From the NCBI GenBank assembly GCA_000231825.2, contig JH720293.1:2170001-2234000 (forward strand): a stretch of 64,000 nt of DNA, in the 5' to 3' direction. Every line of letters begins with the position of its first letter. Positions within the stretch are counted from its first letter, which is position 1. The notes beneath the pieces were generated by a model that searched no databases, was not told the DNA's origin, and was given only the letters and a program-made list of their open reading frames with translations. Of this stretch, positions 40,911 to 52,469 are shown piece by piece. Origin of the DNA: Tetrahymena elliotti 4EA (lineage: Eukaryota; Ciliophora; Oligohymenophorea; Hymenostomatida; Tetrahymenidae). The position numbers were made by a program, and so were the translations under genes.

Positions 40911-42236
40911 TAACTTATATTGTTTTTTGTAAATTATCTTGCGAGTTCTATTGATTGTTTTTAAAAATTATGTTTCTTGTTTGTAACTATAAATAATTAA
41001 TTTTTATCAATCTTTGTTCAAAACGATTTAAGATTTAATATCTTTTTTGAGTAATCACTACACTAATTTAATTAATATTTCTAAGTTTTATTTACATTAT
41101 ATTCATTTTTTGAATAATTTCCTTTTTCAAATCAAACACGATGATTTTTCTTTCACAATTTTAGTTTTTTAACGGTAGAATTTTAAAATTGCTATTTTAT
41201 TCTACCTCTAAATATTTCTATTTCCTTTTTCTTTCATAATTTAAGAATTTTTATAAGTAATTAATACTTAATTATTTATGAAATTTAATTAATTTATAAA
41301 TAAAAATATATTGTACCATTCTTGTCTCATCTTTATTATCATTTTACATTTTAATAAAAAATAATTTAAAAACATAATTTAGGAATCAAGATATAAGAAG
41401 TGCTTATCTTTGGGTAGATAAATAGCTTTTTGAGGAAATTTAAATAATCTTTAATTTTTAAAAATTAGAAAAAAATTGCCTTTTTAACATATTTTTTTAA
41501 TGTAAAAAATAAAATAAATTTACATTTATGATAGAATAAATCTAAGCATTCTATTTCATAAACTAAAAATGAATTTAAAATTACATCTTTTAAAAATTAA
41601 GTAATAGATTCATAATAACAAAAAATGCCTAAATAATTACATTCACGTTCAATCCTTAGATAAGTAGAAAATATTAATTAAGATAAAATTGGAAAAGTTT
41701 AGATATATTATTAAATTTCTTACTTAGCCCTACTTATAAGCAATACAATCAATAATTATTAAAGTTTGAAAAAAGAAAACTAAAACTTTTATTTTTTGTT
41801 ATTTAAATAATTTAAAATCCTTTTTTTAAATATTACAGTTTAATTTATTTTTATTTTTGTGCTGCATTTACAGAAATTTTTCAAATAATTTAATTATTAA
41901 ATTGTAAGTGAAAATTAAAATTTTTAAGTTAATGTATTTAGGGGATACTTAAAATAAAATAACTGAAAAAATTGCTAACATAAAAATTTAGATTTGTTAG
42001 AACTAATTACAATTATTAATTTAGCTTGAGATATGAATAGAAGATAACTTTTGAAAATTAAGCACTTTATATTGTGAATTAATTGATAAAAGATTAAATT
42101 ATATGATAAAAAATAGTAAATGGTTTACAAATCTATATATATAGAATTTATGGGTACTAAATTTAAATGTTTTCTTTTAAATAAAAATTATTATAAATTT
42201 TAACTAATTTATGATTGCTCATTAAATTATTTTAAA
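40911..42236. other. intergenic
   Basis: 1.3-kb spacer, among the most AT-rich parts of the window. All frames are short or low-complexity; no RNA gene seen. It should carry the promoter of the 862-residue gene and the 3' region of the next. Confidence 0.55.
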
Positions 42237-43671
42237 TCATTAGGTGGGTTTGGGATTCCATTGATAAGGCCAAGAAACTCTGTATTTGTCTTCCATTTGT
42301 TTGGCAGGTTTAATTGGTTTGAGGTAGGGATTTTCCTCAATTTCCTTTTCAGAGAACTTTTTACCTTTTTCTAAATAATAATCTCTACCATATTTAAATA
42401 CAGAAGGATCTTTAACTAAATCATATTTTTAATCGAATTAGTCGTACAAATTATATGGACCAAATCTTTCAATAATTTTTTCTTCATATGATTTTTCAGA
42501 AGCTCTCTTTTCCACCTTTTTTTATTTAAAATATTATTTAAAATTATTTTTAATTTTTTCATATTACTTCAGCTTGAATCCACTTCTTAAACTTGTGGTA
42601 GTCAGCATAGTTACTGCAGTTTACTCTGAAAGCATGGGGTTCATCAGACTCCCAAAATTCTTCAGGAGTGGGATGTTATTACTTTCTTTTTTTAAGAGGA
42701 ACCTCTTCTTAGTTCTATTTAAAGAGAAAAAAATATTAAATGTTCTATTTGAAATATATATTAGTTAATTTACTTAATAATCATAATTAGGATCATTATT
42801 TCCATGATATTCAGTTGTTGCTTTATAGTCATAAATCAAGAAAGAATCTAAATTTGAATCTTCAAAATCATATTCTCTAGTAGAAACATCACCATTTCTC
42901 GATACATCTTATCCAACACCAAAAGCCTTTTTAAATAATTAAAATAATATTATTGGTCATATTTTTAATTTGTATTTCTGCATAAAAGCTTTGCATTTAA
43001 TGTAAATTATTCTTGTTATTTTAATAATTTTGCATCATGATAATGAAATATGAATTAAAATATTATTTAAGGTGTATATTGAATGAAATTAATTGCTAGA
43101 AGTTTTAATCGAAAATGTTAATTTAAAATCTATATTTTTTAGAATTTTTTTGATGGCCTGTTTTATAATGAATGATATTTTATTCAAATAATGAATTAAT
43201 TACATGCTTTAAAGCACGAGGAGACAAATTAATTTTGCAAACAACTCTTGCAGCGTGCTTGTGAGTCTTGAAGATCATCTTATCATAACATCTCCAACAT
43301 TCGTAATTAGAAATATCGAGATCATGAAGAGGACGATCATAGACTCTACGCTTTCTACGAGGTAAAAGATCGAAAGGAGTGGAATTTTCTAATTTTTCTT
43401 TTTCCTATTTAAGTTCCTTCAAAGCTTAGTCAACATTTTAAGTATATTATTTAAATTGTTCAAAATTGTAGTTAGATTTGTGGATATAAACATCATCTTT
43501 AGTAGTAGCCTATTTCTTTTCATTATTTTAGGAAGAATTTCCATCTTGATTGTTGTTGCCATTATCATTTTTATCTGAAGTGCTAAAACTTGAAATAGCT
43601 TTATACTATGATCTGCTAATTTACTTGAAAGCCTTAGCAACAGCCTTTTGAATTGATTAACTTAATAACAT
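42237..43671 (-). CDS. predicted mitochondrial protein with CxxC motif, 348 residues
   Basis: Four exons (43204-43671, 42774-42926, 42568-42714, 42237-42515) with introns of 277, 59 and 52 nt chain exactly to 348 residues. The N terminus MLLSQSIQKAVAKAFKQISR is an amphipathic, basic, Ser-rich mitochondrial presequence. After a polar region (about 35-110) comes a strongly coding block: PFDLLPRRKRRVYDRPLHD, then YECWRCYDKMIF with a CxxC, KTHKHAARVVC and NLSPRAL, suggesting a metal site. The C-terminal half is Trp/Tyr-rich (EEFWESDEPHAFR, HKFKKWIQAEVEK, ERFGPYNLYDQF, WPYQWNPKPTQ). I do not recognise a family outside ciliates. A lineage-specific subunit of a respiratory complex or mitoribosome would fit the composition, by inference. 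Confidence 0.72.
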
Positions 43672-44518
43672 TTTTGAATATTGTGCTTATGCCTTAAATT
43701 TTCTTCTTTATCCTAATAAAACAACTAACTAACTACTTGAAGATTAATTTAAAGAATTTATATCTGTATATCCTTCTAATTTTAAGATATTAAATATTAA
43801 TAAACTCAATGAAACCTTAAATTAATTTTCTTTCTTTGATAAATCAAATAAAAAATCTAAAAAATCTATACAAATATGAATAGGATTCTTTCATATTCCC
43901 TTTATTTTATATATTTATTGGATTTATTTTTGATTTTTTTATCTTTTCCTATTTATCCTATAATGGCTAATAAGCTATCTTCATGATTACTTATTTAAAT
44001 ATTGAGCTATTATATTTATTTTTTTATGAAACAAATTTAATCTATTATCTTAATTTTTTAATTTTTCAGCTAAAATTAATGACTGATTTTATTTCTAATA
44101 TATAATCCATTCTGAATTTCGTTTTTTTTGGATTAAATAATATAATAATAGAAGTGTGTTTGCTTTGAGATAAAGATACTCGAAGGAGATCTAAACCTTC
44201 GAGAATTCACCTTAAATTAAAAAAACTAAAATATTTGAGAGTCAAGATAAATGCATGCAACTTTAATCAAATAATATCTTAATGCTTATAAATGAATATG
44301 CTATACATTTTGCATTAAAAGCTTTTACTTTATTATTGTTAATTGAATTTAATGCTTAGTTTTTTCAATATAAGAAGAGGAGGAATATACACAAGATTAA
44401 GAAGAAAAATAAAGAAAAATATAAAGAAGCTTAAAGAAAATTAAACCCAAAAAGAGTTTAATTCTAATATAAAAAGGAGAGAGTTAATTTCTAATATTAT
44501 AAAACTTAGTTATAAAAA
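43672..44518. other. intergenic, divergent promoter region
   Basis: 847-nt spacer between two divergent genes, both predicted mitochondrial, which could share regulation. No box recognised by eye. A purine-rich stretch (agaagaggagg, aagaaaaataaag) lies at about 44375-44480. Confidence 0.45.
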
Positions 44519-45957
44519 ATGAATATTATTTGCAATAAGTTATTGTCTCAAAGATCTGTTACTCTTTTTGGATCTATACCTTCTTTCAATTTTACTATTG
44601 TTGGCTCATAATTTGATGCTGCAACAGAGCATGTTAATAAATTGGCCTTAGATTTAGCTAACAAAAAATATCGTAAAATGGCTTTAGATCAAGCTGTACT
44701 TAGAAAAGAAAAAGTTGTTGTTCCTGCTGAATTTAGAACTGAAAAAGATGATCTTATTTCCCTTAAGAAATAATTAAGATCTCCTGGTAAAACATTCTTC
44801 CAACTTTGAAAATTCAAATCAAAAAGCTTAAATGAATAAGCATATTGAGAAGATAAATCCTAATTAAATAAATAAATAACATATCATAATTCAACTAAAG
44901 TAGCATTATTTAAAAAATAATAAACTAATATGGATTTTATTAAAAAAATAAAACATCAATTCTATTTAGAGTTATTGACTAAAATATTTGTTTTTGTTGA
45001 TATTAAACTTATTAAATTGTTAATTAATTAGTCTACATTAAAGGTCACTCTGACTTACCTGATGTTGATTTGATTGCTGATAATAGATAAGTCTTTTCCA
45101 TTCGTAGAAGACTTCAATTTTAAAATTAATCTTTCTACTTCAAGGTTGGAAATGAAGAATTTAGATGCACATATGATCATATTCACATACATCCAAGTAA
45201 TTAATCTTAAAATCTTATATGCTTTTTACAATGTTCTCCTTTTAACGAATATAAATTTATTGGATATTATCAAGCAAGCAAATAGAATGATTTCCAGAAA
45301 AAAGAAGAACTTCTTAAGATTTAAATATTTAGATTTATTTATTTTATTTATCAAATAATAGTGGAAAAGTGGTTAGTTTATTCTAAATATAGAAGATATG
45401 TTGTAGGAAAGCCAAACAGTATTTTCTTACCTATTAATATTCTTCCTACATTTTAAAACAATGCTTTAGTTAGAGGTGCTGAAATTGTTTAGCTTTTAGA
45501 TGGTATTTGGGTAATTAAATTCAATCAAAATATATGTATTCTTTTAAATAATGATTTTATTTTAAATTAGGTTAACAGTTATAATGATGATTATCCTCAC
45601 AGTGTTGTTATTGATCCTGAAAACTTGTCTAAAATTAGACCTTTGAGAATTGGTGATATTCATAATTTCTTACCCGACGGTGTAGAAATCGATAAAACCA
45701 AATGCTTGAGCTTACATTAAAAAGTTATTAAGATTACTGGTGATAAAGAAAGAAAGTTGGATATTGCTTTACAGAATATGAAGCTCATGAAAGAATAGGT
45801 TACAGTCGAAGAAGAAGAAGACTTCACTTTAGCCAGTGAAGTTAAAAAGGCTCCTAAAGAAAGAAAGAATGTCAAGGTTAGATCACTTAAGAAGCAAGTA
45901 CAAGCTATTTCTGCCCAAGTTAAAGAAAAGCTTGCTTAATAATAAGCTTCATCTTGA
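44519..45957 (+). CDS. mitochondrial large-subunit ribosomal protein bL25m
   Basis: Three exons (44519-44786, 45032-45510, 45571-45957; introns 245 and 60 nt) give 377 residues in phase. The N terminus (MNIICNKLLSQRSVTLFGS) looks like a mitochondrial presequence. The bL25/TL5 plan is visible: a beta-barrel part with VYIKGHSDLPDVDLIADNR, SFYFKVGNEEFRC and DHIHIHPSN (the HP motif of bL25), then the CTC-type second domain with GKPNSIFLPINILP, VRGAEIVQLLDG and VVIDPENLSKIRPLRIGDI followed by FLPDGVEI. bL25 binds 5S rRNA in bacteria; ciliate mitoribosomes lack or alter that partner, so its contact may differ. A Lys-rich C-terminal tail of about 60 residues is extra. One internal low-complexity stretch (IFRFIYFIYQII) might hide another intron. 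Confidence 0.72.
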
Positions 45958-46047
45958 AAAGATTAAATTTAAGTCTATTAAATTAATTTAATTTCTATAT
46001 AATTTAGAAAATTTCTCAATTCTTACGATATTTAATTATAATATTTT
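45958..46047. terminator. 3' flank of bL25m gene
   Basis: Short AT-rich stretch after the bL25m stop. It presumably holds the polyadenylation region; no specific signal is readable. Confidence 0.2.
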
Positions 46048-46356
46048 ATGTTTATATACTCTCGTATTTTTATTATCTTTTCTATTGGTTCAACTACATC
46101 ACCTAATATATTAAAACATCCAGAGTTTCTATTTACACCTTCTCAATTTTATTTATATGTAACTAAAAGTTTTTAAATAGCATAAATTTAACAAATTGAA
46201 ACTTTAGAAAAGTTTAACAACCCAAACTTTTATGAATTATAAAATCTTAAGCATATTCTTTTTATTATTGTCTCTTTTATTGGTTTCTTTAATAAGTCTG
46301 TTTAAATTGAACATATTTTATTTTAGGTATATTTTCATATTTTATTTACCAAATGA
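46048..46356 (+). CDS. possible small protein, 102 residues
   Basis: An open frame under the ciliate code from ATG 46048 to TGA 46354-46356. It starts with a hydrophobic, signal-like stretch (MFIYSRIFIIFSIGSTTS). A mixed segment follows (HPEFLFTPSQFYLYV, IETLEKFNNPNFYELQNL), then a second hydrophobic stretch (HILFIIVSFIGFF). Such a length can arise by chance when TGA is the only stop, so it is tentative. Its base use is less extreme than the flanking spacer. Confidence 0.3.
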
Positions 46357-46645
46357 GTAATCTAATAATTATCTCATTTAATAAATTATTGATTGATTGG
46401 CTTTACATATTTTATTGATGACACAAATTTTTGCTAAAAAGTTTTTGAAATCTAATATTTTAAAAGTTTGTATTCAAAGATTCAGCTATTGAGAAGGTTT
46501 GATTATTTTAATTAGTAATTTAAAAATTTTGCAAAATTTATAATTAATTTAATTGTACTGATTTTATCAAAACAAAGAGCATTCAATAGCCATATTTTAA
46601 AAAATAAAATTTTTTTAGAGATCTTGCTAGGTTTAAATATCATAA

Positions 46646-49600
46646 ATGGAATAGGAAAAGTAAAACAATAATAGCTCTAATTCACCAGAACCAGCTAATG
46701 TTGAAAACAAAAATTAAGCTGACTAATAGTAGCTTTAATAGCAATAACAAAACTAGTAAGTTATAAAATAGTAAGTACCAGCTCCAATTGCGAATGTTGA
46801 AAAGAAAATTCCTGAAATGGAATCTAACATATTGGTAGCCATTAGAGTAAGACCATTAAACATAAAAGAAGAAAATCAAGGAGATTGGGATATAATTCGC
46901 ATTGAGGATTAGCTTATTGTAAACATTATTAAATATAATGCAATGAAAACTTCTGTTAAATTATTTTTAAGATTGTTTTAGATCCTGTTGAAATGGAATT
47001 TGCAAGCGAGAATAGGAAAATGTTGGAAGTTTATCATCGTTCAAAAGAGTAAAGATATGCCTTTGATAAAATATTTAGATTGCACAGTTAGGAGGAGGTA
47101 TTTATTTTAAAAAATTTAAATAATTTTAAACAAATCTACATATAATCTTAAAGGTTTATTCTTAAACATGTCGTCATCTAATCAAGCCAGTCATTCAGGG
47201 ATTTAATGCAACTGTTTTTGCTTATGGTCCAACAGTAATTAATTAATGTTTTAAATATTTAAATCTAACTTCAAGATTTTATTTGATACAAAATTTCAAT
47301 TTATTTGTATTTTTTTAATGTTAATCGATTTAATAAAATGCTTAGGGAACTGGTAAAACTTATACAATGCTTGGTAATTAAGACACACCTGGTTTATGTA
47401 CTCTTACTATTCAAGATATCTTTCAATTCATCAGAAAAGACTCTGATAATGAATATCAAGTTACAATTACTTATGTCGAAATATATAATGAAACAATTAG
47501 AGATTTACTTGTTCCTCATTCAACTTATTTAGAGCTGAGAGATGATCCATTGAAGGTAAATTTTAAATTTTGATATTTTGAATATTTAAGTAAAATTTAT
47601 ATATTTAGGGTATAACGATTGCTGGAGTTACTGAATCTAAAGCAGAATCTGTTGAATAAGTAAATTAGTGACTAAAAAGCTTTTTATTTATTTCACTTTT
47701 TTTCTTTGAAATCTCTTAGGTTATGAATTTACTCTTTTTGGGTAATAAGAGAAGAACTACAGAAGCAACTAATGCCAATTAGACATCTTCAAGAAGTCAT
47801 GCTGTTTTTCAGGTTACAGTTAGCTCAAGATCCAGAACTAAAAATACTGAGTAAGAAAATTTGTAAGGCAAACTATCATTAATAGATTTAGCTGGTTCTG
47901 AAAGAGGTACAGTTACAGAAAATAGAGGTATTCGTTTGAGAGAAGGTGCTAAAATTAATTAATCTCTTTTGGCTTTGGCAAACTGTATTAATGCTCTTGG
48001 AGATAAATCCAAAAAAGGGTTTTTTGTTCCTTACAGAGACTCTAAATTAACTAGAATGCTTAAGGTATTTTTTCATTTAAGCTAAATATACTATGTTAAA
48101 ATTTTTTCAATATTAAAGGATAGCTTGGGAGGTAATTGTAAAACAGTTATGATTGCTAATGTTAGTCCCAGTAGTGCTTAATTTGAAGAAACAATTAATA
48201 CTCTCAAGTATGCTAACAGAGCAAAAAATATAAAGACTAAAGTTTAGGCAAACAAGAGATTGGTTTCTATGCATATTGCTGAGTATAAAAATATTATAAA
48301 TGATTTACGCTCTGAAATAGAATAGCTTAAAGCAAAACTTCATGATAAAATTGGAGATAATAATGACATATTAAATTATTAAGAAGAAGAATAATAGTAT
48401 TTAGAAAAGTAGCATCTTAACTAGTTACCAAACGTTATTCAAGGGAACTGTATTTGTGGTAGATAGGAAGATGAACAAAACATGAGAAAAATTTAAGAAG
48501 AAATTTTTGAAAACTTTTAAAATAGAATATAGCTTCGTAGAGGTCTCATGGAAGTAGAAGAGTAAAATGCAATGAATATCCTTGAAATCAAAAAAAAGTA
48601 AGCTGAAATCTTAGTTTGGAAAAAATCGGCTTAATATCAAGGAAGCTAAGAAAATAATATTGAGGATTTAAATATAGATGATAGCTTATCAAATAATTAA
48701 CAACAAAAAGAAGCTAAAAAGAAAATACCTGAAGAGATAAAATAACTTGTCAAGGCAGTCAGAACTTTGAAAGTGGCTACAGAGAAGAATACAATTAGGA
48801 AAGAAATGATGACTCTAAGCTTGTTAGAAAATATTGCAAATGCAAAGCTTATTCGTGATAGAATTCCAAAAAAAATAAAACACTAAGACAAGAGAAATTA
48901 TCTTGAACTTGTAATTAAAAATCATGTTTTAGAATTGTAAAATATAGAAATGGAAATCAACTTATAAATTTAAGAAAAGACAATTTAAGATTTAAAAAAT
49001 ATTATTGAATCTTAAAGAAAAATCATAAACGAAAACAACATTAACAGCTAAAATAATGGTTTACTTAATGAAGAAGAAAATAACATACTTAGTAATTACT
49101 CTTAGGATGATATTGACATAGAATTTTAAGATATCGTTGATGAAGATGAGCTCAATGAAGATAAAGATAATTAAGAAGATGACGAAGAAGATATGAATGA
49201 CTATGTAATTTATTTATATTTTTTACTTTTTTAGGAGTTGTTTATTTACTATTTAATCATACATAGACTGATCTGTAAGAAATAATGATTTAAAAATAAA
49301 AAGAATTAAGTTCTCCAATAAATAAAAATGCTGCAAATATTTCAAATTAAGATGATGTGTATGAAAAGCCAAACAAGAAAGATGATGTAGATAAAAATGG
49401 TAATAAAAGAGGCTCATCTAGAACTGATGTACTTCCTGATATTAATTAGAATAAAAGAGACAAATCTGCAGCAGGTTATAATAATAAACACTCTTCTAAA
49501 TCATCTTAAGATAACATGATAAAGAATTTTATCAATGATAATGAAATTAATAAAGAGACACTGAATGAAATTGATGAAAACAATAATGAAGGATTCAATA

Positions 49601-50272
49601 GTACTCCAAAAATGGTCTAAGGTAATCTAAAAGATAAAAAGAAAGATTAATTAGATTAAAAGAAAAAGAATCACAATAAATAATAGGTGAGTTTATTATT
49701 TTTATTTATCTATTTGTATTTATTTGTATTGAATATTTTAATAAATCAAATACAGAATACAAAAAAGAAAGAAGGTATTTCAGCTCTACAAGGTAATGTG
49801 TAGATAAGTATATAAGGTTAGGCAGCTATTTAAAATTCAAAAGAAGGCGGAAGTCTAAATGTTATTTAAAACAATTAAGGAGGTGGTATAAATAACATTT
49901 CAAATAATGTGAATAGTATGAGCAATATTAACAATCAATTAAATGGTAATAATTTGAATAGTAATAACAATAACAATAATAATAAGGGAATGCCTTAAAT
50001 TGCCAAATAAAATAATTAGTAGACTTAAAAAGATAAGGATTTCTCTGGCCTTAACCTCAAAGGAGTAATTTTTTTCTGATTTTTTATTATTTATTTTTTA
50101 CATAAAACTTATTTTAACAAAAAAGAAAAACATAATTTTGCCTGCTTTAAACAGTAACAACAACAATTAGAGTAATATCAACAACAATAATAATAACCCA
50201 TCCTCTAATTCTAATATACCAAATAATAATTTTCTTAAAGATGCAAATGCATAAAATCGTAAAAAGCGTTGA
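46646..50272 (+). CDS. kinesin motor protein, kinesin-8 (Kip3/KIF18/19) family
   Basis: Ten exons with nine introns of 53-111 nt (46919-46971, 47098-47153, 47235-47345, 47556-47608, 47660-47719, 48065-48118, 49205-49266, 49687-49755, 50065-50125) total 1015 residues in phase. After a Gln-rich N terminus the motor domain starts near residue 57 ([12 protein letters not shown]). It contains the P-loop [13 protein letters not shown] near 157-169, switch I NANQTSSRSH, switch [12 protein letters not shown] and [16 protein letters not shown]. The neck region [36 protein letters not shown] and [17 protein letters not shown] is characteristic of kinesin-8. The tail has coiled coil, an acidic stretch (EDDEEDMND) and a poly-Asn C terminus. 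Kinesin-8s walk to plus ends and limit microtubule length in spindles and cilia. The P-loop has Pro where most kinesins have Gln. Confidence 0.93.
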
Positions 50273-50580
50273 AGGCTAAGGAGTTATGCAAGTTTGCTTT
50301 TAATTATTTAATTGAAATTAGTTGTGTATATACAATTTATTTATTCAAGTTAAAAAATTTTAATTATCTTATTGATTATCTTAAAAACAAAAATTAAGTC
50401 TTTCTCTTTCATTAAAACTTTTTTTATCTTTAAAAATTACTTTAAATTTCATGATAAACTGAAATTGTTTTTCTAATTTTTACAAAAATTATTTGAAAAT
50501 TTAAAAAATAAATGAAAAGAAAAATTAAAGGTAAGTGAAATAATTTCAATGGCCAAAGATTATATTTGCCCATATAATAA
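50273..50580. other. intergenic, convergent 3' ends
   Basis: 308-nt AT-rich spacer between convergent genes. Nothing recognised. Confidence 0.55.
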
Positions 50581-51753
50581 TCAACCAGAGAAGCTCGCTT
50601 AAAGTAGGTTACATTAACATTAAGCTGATGTACAATTTTTATTTTTTCTTTACATATATGCTTATCTATCTACTTATTCAATAAAAGTTCTTGAAATAGC
50701 TAAATCTTCACCTGTGCCAACCATAAATATAAAGAAGTTATCAAAAATAGGAATCAAACTCTATTTGTATTTTATCTTAAATGCATCTTAAATATTTCCA
50801 TTTACGTTAGCCTTTAAATTTAGTTGGTCATTTCCTAAGTCTACAACTCTGCAGTTTACATCGATATAGTCACTTATTCCATGTTCTTCACTAATTTTTA
50901 TTAAAGGTACTTCACATTTTTTTATGAATAAATATTCCTTTTGCTAAATATCATACTTTCCTAGTAAAATATATAGTCTCATATCATACCCATACCCTTC
51001 TTTTACAAACCTTAAAATAGTAGACTCTTCATTCTCTAAATTAGTTGTGCGAAGTAAGATATTGAATTAAGAGTTACCTCTTAATCTGAATTGAGCTGAA
51101 AGAATAGTTGATAAAGCTCTTTGGTTTAATTTACACTGAAATTTAACAATTTTATTTACTACTGAAAGTCCATCGCTGTTAATATCTTTCTTTAAATCAG
51201 GTTTTTACCAATTTTTATCACTTGATAAATCAAAACTAATTTTTTAAGTATTAGAGTTATCAGCTATTTAGTGAACAAAAACGCTATCAGACCCAACTGC
51301 TTAAGAATCAAATAACTCTCTCAAATCAGCTGAAAATTTTATTCCTTAAGATTTTAAACTTTCTTTCTACCATTTCCCAAAAGATTGCTCCTAAGTTGAT
51401 AACCTTTCTAATATAGTTCTTTAAAGAGATTAGATGCTTTATTCTGTCATAAATTTATGGTTCTAGTCAGTATCATCTCCTCTAAAATCTAAAAAATTCA
51501 TATTCAAGTTTTCCTCATTTTAATCTTACAAAAAATTTAATTCAAGTGGTCTTGATCCTTTTCTTTCAGTTGATAACTCAAGGACAAGCTATTAAATTTA
51601 TTTTTAAGATGGGTTAATATCAAATTGAGTATTTCTAAATTCTGGTTCTGTGTTTTAAATATTCTCATCTTCTATTATATTCTCATCATCATTTTCTTCA
51701 GCAACTTGCCCACCCTTAGGAATAAAACGGTTCATATCTTACTTTGTTGTCAT
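50581..51753 (-). CDS. unknown 390-residue protein
   Basis: A single open exon of 391 codons. The N terminus is acidic and disordered (NRFIPKGGQVAEENDDENI). The middle has SFGKWQKESLKSQGIKF. Residues about 200-350 alternate short beta strands (KIVKFQCKLNQRAL, FNILLRTTNL, YDMRLYILLGKYDIQ, IDVNCRVVDLG), suggesting a beta-sandwich. The last 25 residues are Cys-containing (NCTSAQCQCNLLQ). GTAGAT after FIEQ could be a splice donor, in which case the true C terminus lies elsewhere. No family recognised. Confidence 0.68.
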
Positions 51754-52469
51754 TTTATTCCTAACTAATTTTATATTACTTTGTAATTTTTAAATGCTAT
51801 TATTTTAAAGAATCTTTAATATTATTAAATATAATTGTTATTAACTTCCAAAACAACAAAAATTTTAAATAATTGATTGAAATCGGATTTAAAAAAATAT
51901 AGTACAAGAATTTGTTCTTGATAGCAAACGCTCTAAAATAATAATAAGTCTTTATAATTTCAAGATAAAATTTAAATAAAATAAATCAATAAAGATTTAT
52001 TTCAGTTTTAAAAGAAGTATTTTTATCAACTTTTGATAAATCATTTTAAAATCATTATAAATTCAAAATAAAATTAAAATATGAACAAAATAAATATTCT
52101 TGTTCAATTAAATTATTAAATTTAAAAAAATTTGACTAAAATTACAAATTTTAAATAATATTCTTTAAAACTTTAAAAAATAGCAAAAATTTTTAATAAT
52201 TTATTAAAACTTTATTTTGAAAATTTTGTTCAAAAATTAAAATGTTAAATTTATATGAAATATTAACAAATTCAATATAAAACATAAATTAGAAAAATGA
52301 ATAAAATAAATAAATATACTAGAAATTAATTTTGAAAGAGTTAGTTTAATAAAATTGAGATTGATAATTAGAAAAATTGATTATTTTTTAGTTTTTTTGT
52401 TTGAGAATGTTTTTTCTTGTCAAATATTTTTTGAAATTTTTTTAATTTTTAATTAAATTTTTTTTGTTT
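51754..52469. other. intergenic
   Basis: 716-nt extremely AT-rich spacer between two minus-strand genes, with few G or C bases. No gene seen. Confidence 0.55.
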
